Position numbers and translations under genes: made by a program. A stretch of 64,000 nt of DNA from Turbatrix aceti (taxonomy: Eukaryota; Nematoda; Chromadorea; Rhabditida; Panagrolaimidae): the NCBI GenBank assembly GCA_963969345.1, contig OZ017767.1, forward strand, positions 248,001 through 312,000. The letters run 5' to 3'. This document shows, piece by piece, positions 12,511-24,185 of this stretch. How positions within the stretch are numbered: position 1 is the first letter of the stretch; every line of letters starts with the position of its first letter. The notes beneath the pieces were generated by a model. It was not told the origin of the DNA, searched no databases, and worked only from the letters and a program-made list of their open reading frames with translations.

Positions 12511-14651
12511 TTATGTTTGTTTCACAAACTGGAGTCCATATCGGTCGAGCATAACGCTGTCGGGGGCGAAGGGGGTTTTCATCATGTGACACTTTCCATC
12601 GTTCGTCTTTGGAAATGCAATGACGTCTTTGACAGACGCCTTGGAGCTTCCACGGGCTGCCAAGCAGGATATGTACCTGTCAAGACCGAAGGCAAAGCCT
12701 CCGTGGGGCGGGGCGCCAAAGGAAAGGGCTTCTAAGAAGTCCTCGAGGGTGTCAGTCGGGAAGTGGAGAATTTTTTCAAAAACTAGTCTTTGCAGTGGTG
12801 ATTGATGAATTCTGATGGAGCCGCCGCCCATCTCGATGCCATTGACGACGAGATCGTAATGTTGTGCTAAGAAAGGCTCATTTTGTTCAAAAAGCTCGCA
12901 ACCAGGATTCAAATCTCGGCACGTGAGAAAATTGGCGTCTTTCAAAATAACCAACCTCGAATGCTCTCCAAATCCTTCAAATTTCTCAAATTCTCCAGAT
13001 GCTCAGGTATAGGAGCGGTGAACGGATGGTGCGCACTCTCGAGTACATCCGGATTGTCTTCCGATGGGACAAAGAGTGGAAAATGCAACACCCAAGCAAA
13101 GGTGAAGCCTTCCTTCGTCCTCAAGCCAAGGATGTCGCCAAGAAAGTTCCTCGCCTGTCCAAGGGTTTCCAGCAAACGAAGCCGCTGCTTCGGATCAGCA
13201 ATCGCAGCTGTGATTACCAGATCACCGGGAGACGACTGTAGCACCCGTGAAAGCTCTGGATTACGTCCAACTATTTCTTCATGAGTTGAAAACTTGAGAT
13301 CCTAAAAAATGAAAAAAAATGCACCAAATGTAAAAAAAACTAACCTTGTGCAAAATTTTGGGATACAATTTAGAAAATCTTCGTTTTAGAGACACATTTG
13401 AAGGCAGTGAGTGATCTGGATGGTCAGCAACCCGAACGACAAAGCCGTAGGCATGGACAGAGTTGCCAATCGCTCCGGAGCAGTCCACAAACTCCCAAGG
13501 CAGTCTGAGATCAGGTTTGTCCGAGCCATACTTGGTCATGACTTCGTCGAAGGACAGACGCCTGAATGGGACAGTTGGGATACGGTCGGAAAGTTCTGCC
13601 GGCCAGGAATCGAGGATGAGCTGCTCGATGAGAGACATGACGCCTTCCTGATTCGTGAATGACAGTTCAAAGTCCACCTGGGTGAACTCGGGCTGCCGGT
13701 CACCGCGAACGGTTTCATCTCGGTAGCAGCGGGCAATCTAAAGGAAAAACAGTAATAAACATGACGTTTTATTGTAAGCCACAACCAACCTGGTAATACC
13801 GATCGATTTGCCCAATCATAAGCAACTGCTTATAGAGTTGCGGTGACTGAGGCAACGCATAGGCCAGTCCCTTTGCCGGTGTCGGCACAATGAATTCCGC
13901 CGCTCCACCGGGTGTATGGGTAGCCAGGGTCGGAGTCTCGACGTCAATAAAACCGAATCGATCCTCGAAGCACCGCCTCATCTTTCGAACGACCTCGGCT
14001 CGGAGGTGAAGGGCGTGCTGAAGTTGCCGCTTACGGAGATCAAGGTAACGATAGGAAAGACGTTTGGAATGCTCGACTTCGTTTTCGTCCTCCAGTGGGC
14101 GCAGTTTTCCAAAGATGGGGAACGGAAGCGGTGTGGCATCATTCAGTTTTTCGAGGCTTTCAATTTCGATCTAAAAAATGGTAAAAAAAACAGTTTTTTA
14201 GGGTAAGAAAATGAGTACTTATAAAAACAATTTTTCAGGTCAACCAACCTCGATATCACCGGTATCCATTTTTGGATTGACATCTTTTCCCCGGCTGACA
14301 ACAGTACCGGTAATCCTGACGACATCCTCGAGGCCCAGGGAATCGACAAATTCACCGAGTTGCTTGGAATTAACAAGCTTGGCCTGTACGAAACCGTACT
14401 TGTCATGAATTACCAAAAAGTTGAGCCGTTTTCTCAGAAGCCAGCCGTGTACCTCGACTTTCTTGCCTACAATTACGGCAAGCAGTAAGATGCGAAAAAA
14501 GAGGCTCAAAAAGCTCACCGATATCAGTCATCCTAAGTTCCCCGCAGTTATGGCTCCTCGTCGTAAACGCATTCACGTCCGGCGAAGTGCCCAGTGTTCT
14601 GATTGCCCGAAGAAAGTGAGAAGGCGTCCTGCAGCATAGGTATCGTAACAT
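12511..14651 (-). CDS. dars-2: Mitochondrial aspartyl-tRNA synthetase (6 exons)
   Basis: Minus-strand exons: 14651-14519, 14466-14249, 14170-13790, 13737-13345, 13301-12956 and 12866-12511. They join to 608 residues, close to the human mitochondrial enzyme. It charges mitochondrial tRNA-Asp. The first ~35 residues (MLRYLCCRTPSHFLRAIRTL) are basic, amphipathic and free of acidic residues, a mitochondrial presequence. An anticodon-binding OB domain follows (CGELRMTDIGKKVEVHGWLL). The class IIb catalytic core shows TPGGAAEF, the aspartate-binding SPQLYKQLLM, motif 2 (YYQIARCYRDE, ~243-253), EMGGGS (~502) and motif 3 (GGFAFGLDR, ~546-554). Lack of a eukaryotic cytosolic N-extension and the bacterial-type length support the mitochondrial assignment. 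I used the ATG at 14651; an in-frame ATG at 14708 would add 19 residues that fit a presequence less well. The gene is divergent from the acyltransferase gene. Confidence 0.92.
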
Positions 14652-15148
14652 GATGTACGATGGGATAAAAAACGGGAAATCAGGGTCGAAATATGAAAAA
14701 AAAGGCATTTTTCAACGTTTTCTTTGATATAAAAATTTTCGCTGTAGGAGAATCAAAAAGTAAGAATCCCGCAAGGTTCCTTGATGATTACTTTTTTGCA
14801 ACGTTCTCCGTCGTTCACTCTTTTTTCTCTTGTTGACGAATTTGTTGCATTTATTTTTCAGTAATTGTCTTATGAGGCCAAGCATGCAAAGTTTTGATTT
14901 TCTTTTTTTTGATGTGTATGCGTGTGCGTGCGTGTATTTGTCTAAGGTTCCGTTTTCTCGCGTTTTTTTGCTCGTGTACATGCTTGGCTGCTTGAAAAAA
15001 GCGTAATATGCAGGAAAGAGCCGCCCTTTCCATGAAATACATCTTTCTTTTTTTTACCTTGGTGGCGTGATTTTTTACTAGGCATAGTCGCCGAATTCTA
15101 GACCAATTGAACGTCATCAGACGATTGACTGGTGTCGGGTGAAGGAGC
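14652..15148. promoter_or_regulatory. Intergenic region between two divergent mitochondrial-protein genes
   Basis: 497 bp between the starts of dars-2 (minus) and the acyltransferase gene (plus). AT-rich with T-runs. TTTTTTACTAG near 15080 could be a spliced-leader acceptor for the plus-strand gene. No promoter motif is clear; shared regulation is an inference from position. Confidence 0.35.
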
Positions 15149-18100
15149 ATGAGCATGGGCAAGCTCGAGCTCAGTTTCCACGCCGAGCACATCGCCGACA
15201 GAATAGCAAGAGCTACGAGAAAGTCCAATCCCCATGGCAGAGATCTCGACGACAATGGCATCTCGTCATCATTCGCAGACATCAATATTGATGGCGTAGA
15301 GAATCGATATATAAATTTACTAGATTTTTCTAAATTTGGTGGATTCCATAATCTTTCGACGCTAACAAGCTACGATACGTCAGAAATGGGATATCCCTGG
15401 TTTGCGGACATCGTGTACACATGGAAGACACCACTGCCACACAAGTACAGCGCAGTTCACGCTTTTGTGCTGGATTCACAGAGGTAAGTTCATTTTATTG
15501 ACCTCGAGTATAAACGTAACCTGCGGTTGCGGTGTACTGTTATTCCGTCTTTTTATCTTTTCGCGTTGATTTTGGACGGAATGTCGATTCCCTCAGCTCT
15601 TTTTTACGATCGGTTTACCGTAGTTTTTCATTTACGTTCATTTTTAGTTTATTTTTGTTATTTTTAGTTGTTTTTCCTCATTTTTCACTTTTCACACATT
15701 TCAAATTTCTTTTTTTCAGAGTTCAAACTACAATCGATGTAGTTGCAAGAGAAACATGCCGAACCCGGAAGCAAGTCGTTGCCCATGCCAGAGGATGCCT
15801 AGCCAGGATGAAAGCTTCCCTTTCCAAATTTATTTGCCGAATTTGTGGTTACTTGTTGTACAAAGTCTTCAGACGGGTAATGAGGCGACTTTTGGTTAAT
15901 CCATCTCAACTTGTCAAGTTACAACAGGCTGAAAAGGTTTGTCGTTTGGTTGTGTACAGTGCTGTCGGGTACCCGACCCGAACTTGGACCCGACCCGGAA
16001 TTTCGGGTCGGGTACCCGAAAGTTTCGGGCCCGGGTCGGGTACCCGAAATTTTCGGGTCCGGATAAGGTCTTCGGGTCGGGTACCCGACAGCACTGGTTG
16101 TGTAACGACCATTTCAAGCATAAAATTACATGTTTTTGCACAAAATCTTTTTTTGTTATTTTCTGCTTGAAAATACTTTTTCTTTCTTTTCAGGCAGGAA
16201 TCCCCATAATCTATCTACCTCTTCACAAGTCCCACCTGGACTACCTGCTAATTACGTGGACTGTCTGGCATTTTGGCCTTCAGCTCCCGCACATAGCGTC
16301 AGGCGACAACCTCAACCTATCGGGTTTTGGCTGGCTTCTGCGTGCCACCGGCGCTTTCTTTATTCACCGCTCAACCGATGAATTCGATGAAACGAATAAG
16401 TCTGCCATCTACCGGGCAGTCCTCAACAGCTACATGATTGAAATCCTCCGAGCAGGCATGCCTACCGAATTCTTCCTCGAGGGAACGAGGAGTCGTTTTG
16501 GCAAAGTTCTGCTGCCCAAAAACGGGCTCATTTCGAATGTTGTCGAGGCTGTTGAGTCAGGAGTGCTGAAGGATGTCTACATCGTCCCCGTGAGCTACAC
16601 GTATGATAATACCGTAGAAGGCATCTTTCACGCCGAGCTCATGGGCATCAGAAAAGAGCGTGAAAGCGTCTTCACAGTCATCAAGGGAATTGTTCGGGGG
16701 TTCGGAGCACGGGCAAGGTGCGGAACCGTCACTCTCGACTTTGGAAAGCCTAGAAGCATGGTGGTATGTTGTCTTTAACTTTTTTTAAATGTGTTTTTTT
16801 AATATTGTACACAATCGCTCTGAACGCGCGTAACAAAGTTAGGCCAAACGTAGGAAATTAATGATTGAGTGACAAAATAATAGGACGCAGCGCGCATGCA
16901 GGTGATCCTAACCCCAAGCAGGTGCACCTGAAGTAACATAATAGGCGCAAATTTTTTTATATCACCACTGAATAAAGTAATAAAACATCACTTTAAAGTA
17001 GCAAAATAGCGGCAAAGGTTGAATGTTACTCCAATCAAAAGTAATACAATAGCATCCCCAAGGTGTTATGCAGCGAACCTGAAGTAACAAAATAAGCCTC
17101 AAGTCCAGATGTTATTTCTTACAAAAGTATCATTTTAGCGTCAAACGAATGTTATGCGGCACACATGACATAACATAATAGGCGTGGTTTCCATAAGTTA
17201 CTTTTTACAAAAATTATACTTCAGAATCCAAAAAATCTTATGTGTCTTCAAAGGTAATAAAATGACTCTGTTTCGACGTCATCAAGTGCAAGTAATGCTA
17301 TGATAAAGAAGATTAACCATGTCCGTTACAGAATTACCTGTCGTCACTCAAATCAGCCCTGTTGACGAACAAGAATGGCATGAACGTCGATGAACCCCTC
17401 AACACTAACTCTTACCGAGAGCTCTTGCCGTGGTTTGACTTGGCAACACCGAGAAGGACACTTATCAAGGCTGTTGGATTTGGTGTCGTTTACGGTGTGT
17501 TTTTGACCAGTCTAGTAATTTTTGCATTTGAATTGCGTCTTTCAGCCGCCTTTCACCAACAACCGATAACAATCAACTCCTTGGCATCCCTTTTGCTTCT
17601 CTATGGCAACAACAGAAAACGTGTTCCGTTGATGACGTTCATCCGAGATCTCAATCTGCTCTGCCAAGAAGTCTACTCCATGGGCTACAAAGTAGTAGGC
17701 TGGGATATGTCTGTCGAATCTGATGACGTCTTTCGGTACGCCATCCGCGTGTTGTCTTCTGTCATCGTCATTTCCAAGGAGCACGCAACGTCGGGTATGG
17801 ATGGAACCTGGATTGCGCCCCACGTCAACCACCACGCTGTCATCGATCTTTGTTATCGCAAAAACCAAGCTTTGGCACCGTATTCCCTGATCTCCATCGT
17901 CGCCATTTCGATTCTGGGTCATGAAGGGCTAGATTTGAACAAGATCAACGAAGCCCCAATCGATGACATCGTGACAAAGGCGCTCATACTCTGTGACCTC
18001 CTGCACATGGAAATAATTTTCACCAAGCCATGCGACAATCTGAGCGAGTTGTTGAAAGCCACCGTCCAAGAATTGATCACTTCCGCTGCAGAAGGCGTTT

Positions 18101-18500
18101 GCACATACAAGGTTGGTTGAATTTCTTTTATTTACCTCCAACTCAAAGCAATAACTTTTTTCAGGGCGTGGAACTCAGCTTTGCTCTATCCTTCTATGCC
18201 AACATCCTGAGACAATTCCTCCAGACACTCAGCATCGTCCTCGACTGGTTCATCCGCAATCCCCTCTCCAACCCAGTTGATCGTCGTGAAATTGACTTTA
18301 TTCGACGCTTTCTCCTTGAAAAGTCGACATCCCGAGATCCGACACTCTTTTCCGAAGCTTACAACTCCGATTCTGTCTACAACAGCATCAAGCTTCTCAG
18401 GTTTAAGAGCATCGTTGCCCGCAATCGGTTGGAACTGATCAATGAAGACCAAGCGAGGCACGTCTTGGATATCCTCTCGCCGTACATCAGAGACCAGTAA
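15149..18500 (+). CDS. acl-6: Mitochondrial-type glycerol-3-phosphate acyltransferase, GPAM/ACL-6-like (6 exons)
   Basis: Exons 15149-15483, 15720-15936, 16194-16763, 17332-17494, 17546-18111 and 18165-18500 give 728 residues. The enzyme family acylates glycerol-3-phosphate to lysophosphatidate, the first step of glycerolipid synthesis, at the outer mitochondrial membrane. All four acyltransferase blocks are present: HKSHLD (H195/D200, the catalytic HX4D), GAFFIHR (237-243), FLEGTRSR (278-285) and VPVSYTYD (315-322). PHIASGDNLN matches GPAM rather than the peroxisomal GNPAT form. The C-terminal half follows the GPAM pattern (ASLLLLYGNNRKRVPL). The introns at 15937-16193 and 16764-17331 hold a MITE and an intronic repeat block. 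The 51-nt intron 17495-17545 is a multiple of three and stop-free, so it can also be read through. Confidence 0.92.
15957..16096. mobile_element. hAT-like MITE, 140 bp, inside acl-6 intron 2
   Basis: Perfect 26-bp terminal inverted repeats beginning CAGTGCTGTCGGGTACCCG. The element is flanked by an exact 8-bp duplication, GTTGTGTA (15949-15956 and 16097-16104). A CAGTG terminus plus an 8-bp duplication is the hAT signature. The inside is almost all GGGTCGGGTACCCGA-type palindrome, so the element can fold along its whole length. No coding capacity. The insertion lies 20 nt from the 5' splice site. Confidence 0.85.
16860..17290 (+). repeat. Intronic ~87-bp repeat family, block 1 (acl-6 intron 3)
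   Basis: Several degenerate tandem units whose core is GTTATGCAGCG..CTGAAGTAACAAAATAAGC, then GATGTTA(T/C)TTCTTACAAAAGTA and a TTTAGCGTCAAA linker. Unit spacing is about 87 nt. The same family occurs in five other introns in the window, always on this strand. Confidence 0.8.
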
Positions 18501-19046
18501 TATTTGATCGTAAAAAAACCCGTGCTGCCCGGACCTTGCCCAAGAGTCGAACTGCCATTCTAGTAATAATTATTATTGTAGGTGTCTTTTCTGTGTTCTT
18601 TTTCTTTTCTGTGACTTCCAAAATAGATTTTTTGCCTTTAACGATCTGTTGTTGATTTTTATGAATTTTCAAAATCTGGGACAAGTTTTTTCCATCCTGT
18701 TCGTCTATGTGGACCGGTTAATGAGATAATCAGTGATTTGTTGGGACATAATAAAAACCTTCTGGTTCCGTTATTTTTATTCTGTGTTCAAGTAACCAAC
18801 GAAAAAAACAGCAGAACGATAAATAAAAATAAGTAATGAATGATTTTACCAAACAGCAAAACAAAAAAGAAATATACCAGTCGTTCGTACGCACACGAAT
18901 GTGAAACAAAAGAAAATTCGTTGTTCAGACCAAAAAACAAGGGATGCAGTCTTTTTAAACAATAATAAAAAATGGCCAAAAAGCTCACATTCTTCCCATC
19001 ACATATAAACTCGTCGTCAATGATGAACAACAACAAACCGCATCTT
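18501..19046. other. Convergent 3' intergenic region of acl-6 and eIF4E
   Basis: 546 bp between the two stop codons, holding both 3' UTRs. A possible acl-6 polyadenylation signal (AATAAA in ACATAATAAAAACC) lies near 18750. No other feature is visible. Confidence 0.5.
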
Positions 19047-20189
19047 CTATGTTTCAGTCGGTGAGTGCTGCTGAGGAGTCGTCGGGCGAGGCTTGGCAGT
19101 GGTGCCGTTGGCAGCGTGGCCGTTTTCCTTGTCCTTGGTGTCGGGAAGCATGTACTTGGGCTTGACGGCAGACGATCGACGGTTGGAGGCATCGGAGTGC
19201 GCTTCGTAGCTGATAATCTCGGCGGGAGGAAGATCCAGCTTTTCGAGGATTGCATTTCCAATCGTCAGGACGGATTCAGCGTTGTCGGCATTGCGGGTCC
19301 AGATTGCGAGCTTGGAACCCTTCTGACGAATGTTGACAGCGAGACCGCAGATATCCTGGCCAAAGCGACCGAACTGCTCGCCGACAACCAGCATGCTGAG
19401 TTCAAGCCAAGAGTGGTCAAGGCGTTCCATCGAGTTCGTCTGGGAACGCGGAATCGTTAGATACCAGCGACCGCCATTCGGTGAGTCCTCCCACATCGGA
19501 CGAATCTTATCGCGAAAGAGGTAGTAATCCGAGCCAAAAAACAGACCCGAAGGGGGTTGAATGTTCGAGTAGAGGCTAAAAAATAAGCATTCCAAACGCG
19601 AATTATAAAATTAGACGCAAAGTAACATGAGAAAAGTTAGGCCTAAGTAATACGATAAGTAACATAATAAGCGCTAGACTGAAATTACCCCGGACAAAAG
19701 TAATAAAATAGCAACTTTTGGGTGTTATGCAGCGGACCTGAAGTAACAAAATAAGCCCCAAGTCCAGATGTTACTCCTTACAAAAATAATACTTTAGCAT
19801 GAAAAACGCTACGCTGTCCAAAAAGTAATAAAACCACCTCTTTTCGAAGTCGCAAAACGTAATTTTTGTAGCCAAATTAATGTATTTTACTCCGAATAAA
19901 AAAAATGCAACTAAAACCAATAAAATCCGCACTAAAAAATTCCCGGCGACAAATAAAAGCACTCACCCCCAAAAATCCTCGACGCTGTCGAGTTCGGCGA
20001 CCTTCTTCAGGCAGTCTTCCCAGTTACGGTTACGATCACCCTTGAGATACCACAACACCCATTTCGAATTAAGCTTGTGCTTTGTTGTTCCATTCTGCAA
20101 AAAAACGTTAATAACAATACGCCATCAAGCTTAAAAAAACTCACCGTAATTGCAGACTTGGTAACGGTTGTTGCAACTTCAGTAACCAT
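19047..20189 (-). CDS. Translation initiation factor eIF4E, mRNA cap-binding protein (3 exons)
   Basis: Minus-strand exons 20189-20145, 20094-19967 and 19575-19047; 233 residues. It binds the 5' cap and recruits eIF4G in the cytoplasm. The conserved tryptophans are at W27/W30, W40 (first cap-stacking Trp, in RNRNWEDCL), W57 (DFWGLYSNIQ, eIF4G/4E-BP face) and W86 with E87 (IRPMWED, second cap-stacking Trp and the Glu that reads the base). NIRQKGSKLAIW supplies the basic residues for the cap phosphates. The C-terminal ~35 residues after PKYMLP are a low-complexity Thr/Pro/Lys tail not in the human protein. Nematodes have several eIF4E paralogues (IFE-1 to -5) and I cannot say which this is. Intron 2 (391 nt) holds an intronic repeat block; intron 1 is 50 nt. 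An in-frame ATG at 20270 is possible but less likely. Confidence 0.92.
19617..19862 (+). repeat. Intronic ~87-bp repeat family, block 2 (eIF4E intron 2)
   Basis: Two to three units with GTTATGCAGCGGACCTGAAG, TAACAAAATAAGCCCCAAG and CAGATGTTACTCCTTACAAA cores. The repeat reads on the plus strand although the host gene is on the minus strand. Confidence 0.8.
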
Positions 20190-20270
20190 TATTGTCTCGT
20201 CTACGCTGTCTCGTGTACAAATAAAACAAACGTAGTCTGTACAGTCGGGGAAAGCACTTTGATACAACAC

Positions 20271-21632
20271 AAACCCAAGTAGATTTATGCAAGATTAAAA
20301 TTCGAGTACGGAGACAGACAGAGAGATCTCAAAGACAATAAAAAAAAAGTTATGTTCACCGCAGGGAAAGAAGACAACGAAGAAGAGAGCATTCGCTTTC
20401 TGAACGAGAAAAACTCGCATCGAAAGAAAAACATGAGTTCGCTTTGAATTCGCTGTGAAACGCTTGGGGCGCACGCGCGTGTTTGCATTGTTTGCGGGAA
20501 AAAAGAGCGGGAAAACGTGCAGATTACTTAGGGCTTGTCCAGAAATTCTTGGGGGGTAAAAAATGATTGGCTCCTCCTACTTTAAGGTGAAAATCGATGA
20601 CGAAAGGGGGAGGGGAGCTAAAAAATCACAGATTTTGCGATGACGTAATTTCTGTACAAACCCTTACTTTACGATGAAACGGCGAAATTTACAGTAAATG
20701 TTATGTGTTTAGTTATTTTATGTTTGCGTTGAATTACAATTCAGTGCGATTCGTCACTCCCATCCTCACCATACCATTGCCACCGTTTTCCCCAGATCAT
20801 CGTAACAACCGATGCGAAGTGCGTTGTTGACAGAGCTTCAAAGCATCGGTCTATGATTAGCCGTAACTTTTACTGGCGCTAACTTGTTTGATGTATAACG
20901 CAGAAGCTACTCGTGCATCCTGTTTTTTTTCTTTCCTTGTTTGGACACCTGATTGCGGCTAAAAAATTGGACGCTATTCTGATATGATGTAAAAAAAACT
21001 TTCATAGCTCTTTGATCCCCGTCGGCCTCTTCCAGACGTACAACAACCGAGTTTATGCACAATCAACAACGTGTATACGTAAAACATCAAACGACAAAAA
21101 TTAATTGAGAAAAAGAAGAAACGATTATGGGTCGGGTTTACTACTCGTCAATTTTTGGGCAAGATCGTAACAGTAAAGAGGGCAGGACGAAAATGGATCG
21201 TAATTCACAAATTAATAAATAGATACAGATAAGTGTGGTTTCTCTTTTTCGATTTACAGCCCTTGCTAACTTACAACACAGGTAAATTATACGGTAACAA
21301 TAAAAAAATCGTAACTAGAGAAAACCGTTTGAAAACAATACAAGTTTTGTCAAAGTTAAAAATCGTCTAATAATGTCGTATAAAAAATCGTATACAACGT
21401 TTTTTCTTTTCCGTGCAGCGTAGTAAATATTAGTTGGCAATGGGATACTGTGGAATTATGAAATATTTCTGAGATTGACTTTCTGTGTGTATGTTTTGTC
21501 GGGGCGAAGAGATAAACTTTGAGCGGTAGATTGATTCTCCAGTACGCCGACTTGTTGGGTACAAAAAGAATACGAAAAACCGTAGTTTGACAACGGTAGT
21601 GTTGGGTCACGTCCAGTAACGGTATTTCTTTC
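20271..21632. other. Spacer upstream of eIF4E
   Basis: About 1.4 kb between eIF4E and the 3' end of the next minus-strand gene. It holds presumptive eIF4E promoter sequence and that gene's 3' UTR. I see no open frame with coding character and no RNA gene. Confidence 0.45.
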
Positions 21633-21665
21633 TTGAGTGTGTGTGGTACACTGCGTGCCATATAT

Positions 21666-24185
21666 TTACATATGTTTGATGGCGGTTGTAAAGTAGTCGT
21701 CCAGCTCGCGGTACACCTTTCTCATGCACCGGTACTTCATGAGTTGGACACCCAAGGGATCACGGTTTCGGGAATGGTATCTGCAAAAAACGTAAAATTA
21801 ATCATATTTTATGGGGATAGAAAATAACTCACTTGAATCCCTTTCGGTACTGTTTACGGAAAGCTTCCGACCGAGTCTTGATTTCTTTGATGAATCGGTA
21901 GCTCTCGATCCTGCGCACCAACCTGTCATCCCATCCCGGCTTGGGACGGTGACGAAGAGTTGTTGTCGATGGAGTGTGCTTGTTGTTGTCCTTATCGCAG
22001 GCACTGACGCTGGTGAACGCGCTGGATGATGACGGGGTTGACAAAAGTGGGGGTGAAAGCGGCGTACCCAGGCTGTTGTTGATCTGAAAACGAATTGCAT
22101 TTTTATATTATCAGACAGATTTATAGTGCGATGTGCACCTAACGTAACAGAATAACTCTACAAAACGAATGTTATTATTGACAAAAGTAATACTTTAGGG
22201 TCCAAAAAATGTTATTCATCACACGTGACGTAACATAATAAAGGCAAAACTGCAATGTCACTTTTTTCAAAAGTAATACAATAACATCCTTAGAGTGTTA
22301 CGCAGCGCACATGAAGTAACAAAATAGGCACCAACCAATGATGTTACTCCTAACAAAAGTAACATTATAACATTTTTTGAATATTTTTTATCTCAAAGGC
22401 TATGATTTTTCATACTCTCCCGTAAAAGTGTCCAATTATTTTCCAAACGTTTCTCCGCAATACCTAGTAGATGCTAAACAAGTTTCCGTCACCCTTAGCA
22501 AACACTGCAAAAAATTCATAAAAGTATACAAAAACAATCTTACTGAGCCTACAAACCCCACATTTTGGTCGTGCGTAAAACAAAAAAAACTTACAAATAG
22601 CCAGTTGTGGTAGATGGTCGTCGCCGTAGACGCGTCCATCTGCGGAGGTGAGGGCGATCCAGGCTGGGTCAGGGTCGATGGTACACTCAGGTCCAAGGGG
22701 CCAATGACCGGTCTGAAGAGAAAATCTCCCCGGAATCCGCATCTCGTTGCCGCGTCTTGTCGCTGATCCTCGTCGTCGTTACCGTTTTCCTCGACGTCAA
22801 TGAAGATATCCTCGTCGATGGCTTCGGAATAAATCTCCATCACGACGTCATCGTCCTGTGCGACTGCGAAGGGTGGGAGAGTTGGAGGAGGTGAGATCGA
22901 CTGGAGAAGAGTGGTAGACGGCTGTGGAGGAGGGAAGAAGAAGAATGATGACAGCGTAGACGTAGGAGTGGGCAGAGATGGCTCGTAGCACTTGATGTCG
23001 GGTTCCGTGACATTTGTATGCTTGTCGTCAACTTCATAAGGCCGCCAGCAGTAGTTCTGAAAATTTTTATCATTTTTGAAGTTTATATAAAATTGAGTCA
23101 AACGTGCCTAAACTCAAGAAATTATAAAAAATATTGAAACTCAATTGCAGAGGTTTTCTAATCAAGTTACAATATTTTTTGCCAATAATTCAATTTATAA
23201 CCTCCAAAAAATTTTTTGTGGTTTAGAAAACATCAAGTGGCAAAATTGAATTTTTGTTGGGTTCACATTTCATGCTTTCGTGGAATGTGTTTGTGTTAAG
23301 AAAACTTTAATGAGCATCAGAAAAAAACGGTAATCGGAAAAATAAATTGCACGTAACTATTTACGTCAAACGCGTTTTGTGGCATCGAAATAAACTATTT
23401 TTGGTTTTCACATTATTTCTGCAAAACGATTAAAAAATGAGTTATCGCTGCCAACAATTTTCTCGAGATAATCTATTATTCTGCCAACTGTTTATAATCG
23501 CTCTTGGCAATGGCAACTTGTATAATGCCTGCATAACAGTGCAAATTAAAAACAAAACAAAATTACGCATTTCGCAATACACGGTCATATATATGATCGT
23601 TAAAAAAAGTTTTAAGCTAAGCAACGTGTAATAAAACTACAGGGAAATATAACGTCCATCATCTAGGCGCTATCTGCGTAATCAATCACTCTCTGAGAAC
23701 GACATGACTAAGCGTCCGGGAATTTAGATATTTAATCTCAACTCAGTCATGAAATGCATGGCGTCAACGTAAACACAGATACATCGAGCAATCAAAAAAC
23801 AAAAGTTGGACGTCCGGTTTTTTTTATTAAAAGTTCCAGAACTTTGATTTTCGATTTTTTAAATTTTGGTAACAAACAGGTGTCCAAAAAAATCTTAGGC
23901 ATTAATTAAGTGATTTTCTCTTTAATCGTCACGCTCAATTTGCACTACCCAATTTTTAGACTCCAATAAAGTGGTCAAACAAGCAGATAAAACAGGATCG
24001 CGGCGACTTACCTCTTTGTTGCTAGACGTAGACGGAATTGAAACTAACGATGGTCGTTGAACGGGCTCGATATCACCACCACCGATGGTTGCCTGTGAAG
24101 AGGTAATTTTGGCGTCGAGTGAAGTCATCGAAGCGGCCGACAAAGTTGAAGAAGACGAATTAGTATTGCGCTTGAATGCATCCAT
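21666..24185 (-). CDS. Unrecognised four-exon gene with CtBP-type PLDLS motif and basic C-terminal region
   Basis: Minus-strand exons 24185-24012, 23056-22595, 22083-21833 and 21780-21666 join in one frame to 333 residues, all with GT..AG borders (three GTAAGT/GTGAGT donors), which makes this a real gene despite no recognised family. The N-terminus is Ser/Thr-rich. Exon 2 is Pro/Ser-rich with an acidic stretch (DIFIDVEENGNDDEDQ) and then VIGPLDLSVPS, which contains PLDLS, the classic docking motif for the corepressor CtBP. The C-terminal ~75 residues are strongly basic and probably folded (GWDDRLVRRIESYRFIKEIK, RKQYRKGFKYHSRNRD). A nuclear corepressor-linked regulator is only an inference. 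TTTTTTAG 12 nt before the ATG could be a trans-splice or 5'-UTR intron acceptor; GTGAGT donors lie a little further upstream on the same strand. Confidence 0.7.
22125..22378 (+). repeat. Intronic ~87-bp repeat family, block 3 (intron 2 of the PLDLS gene)
   Basis: About three units containing GTTATTCATCACACGTGACG, GTTACGCAGCGCACATGAAG and TAACAAAATAGGCACCAACC cores, inside the 511-nt intron 22084-22594. Confidence 0.8.

Noticed and set aside
15532..16170. Long frame over acl-6 exon 2 and both flanking introns
   Set aside because: Only 15720-15936 matches the acyltransferase. The right part is the palindromic MITE, which is open in several frames by chance.
18530..18570. tRNA T-arm-like sequence (minus-strand GCAGTTCGACTC)
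   Set aside because: No A box at the right distance and no acceptor stem.
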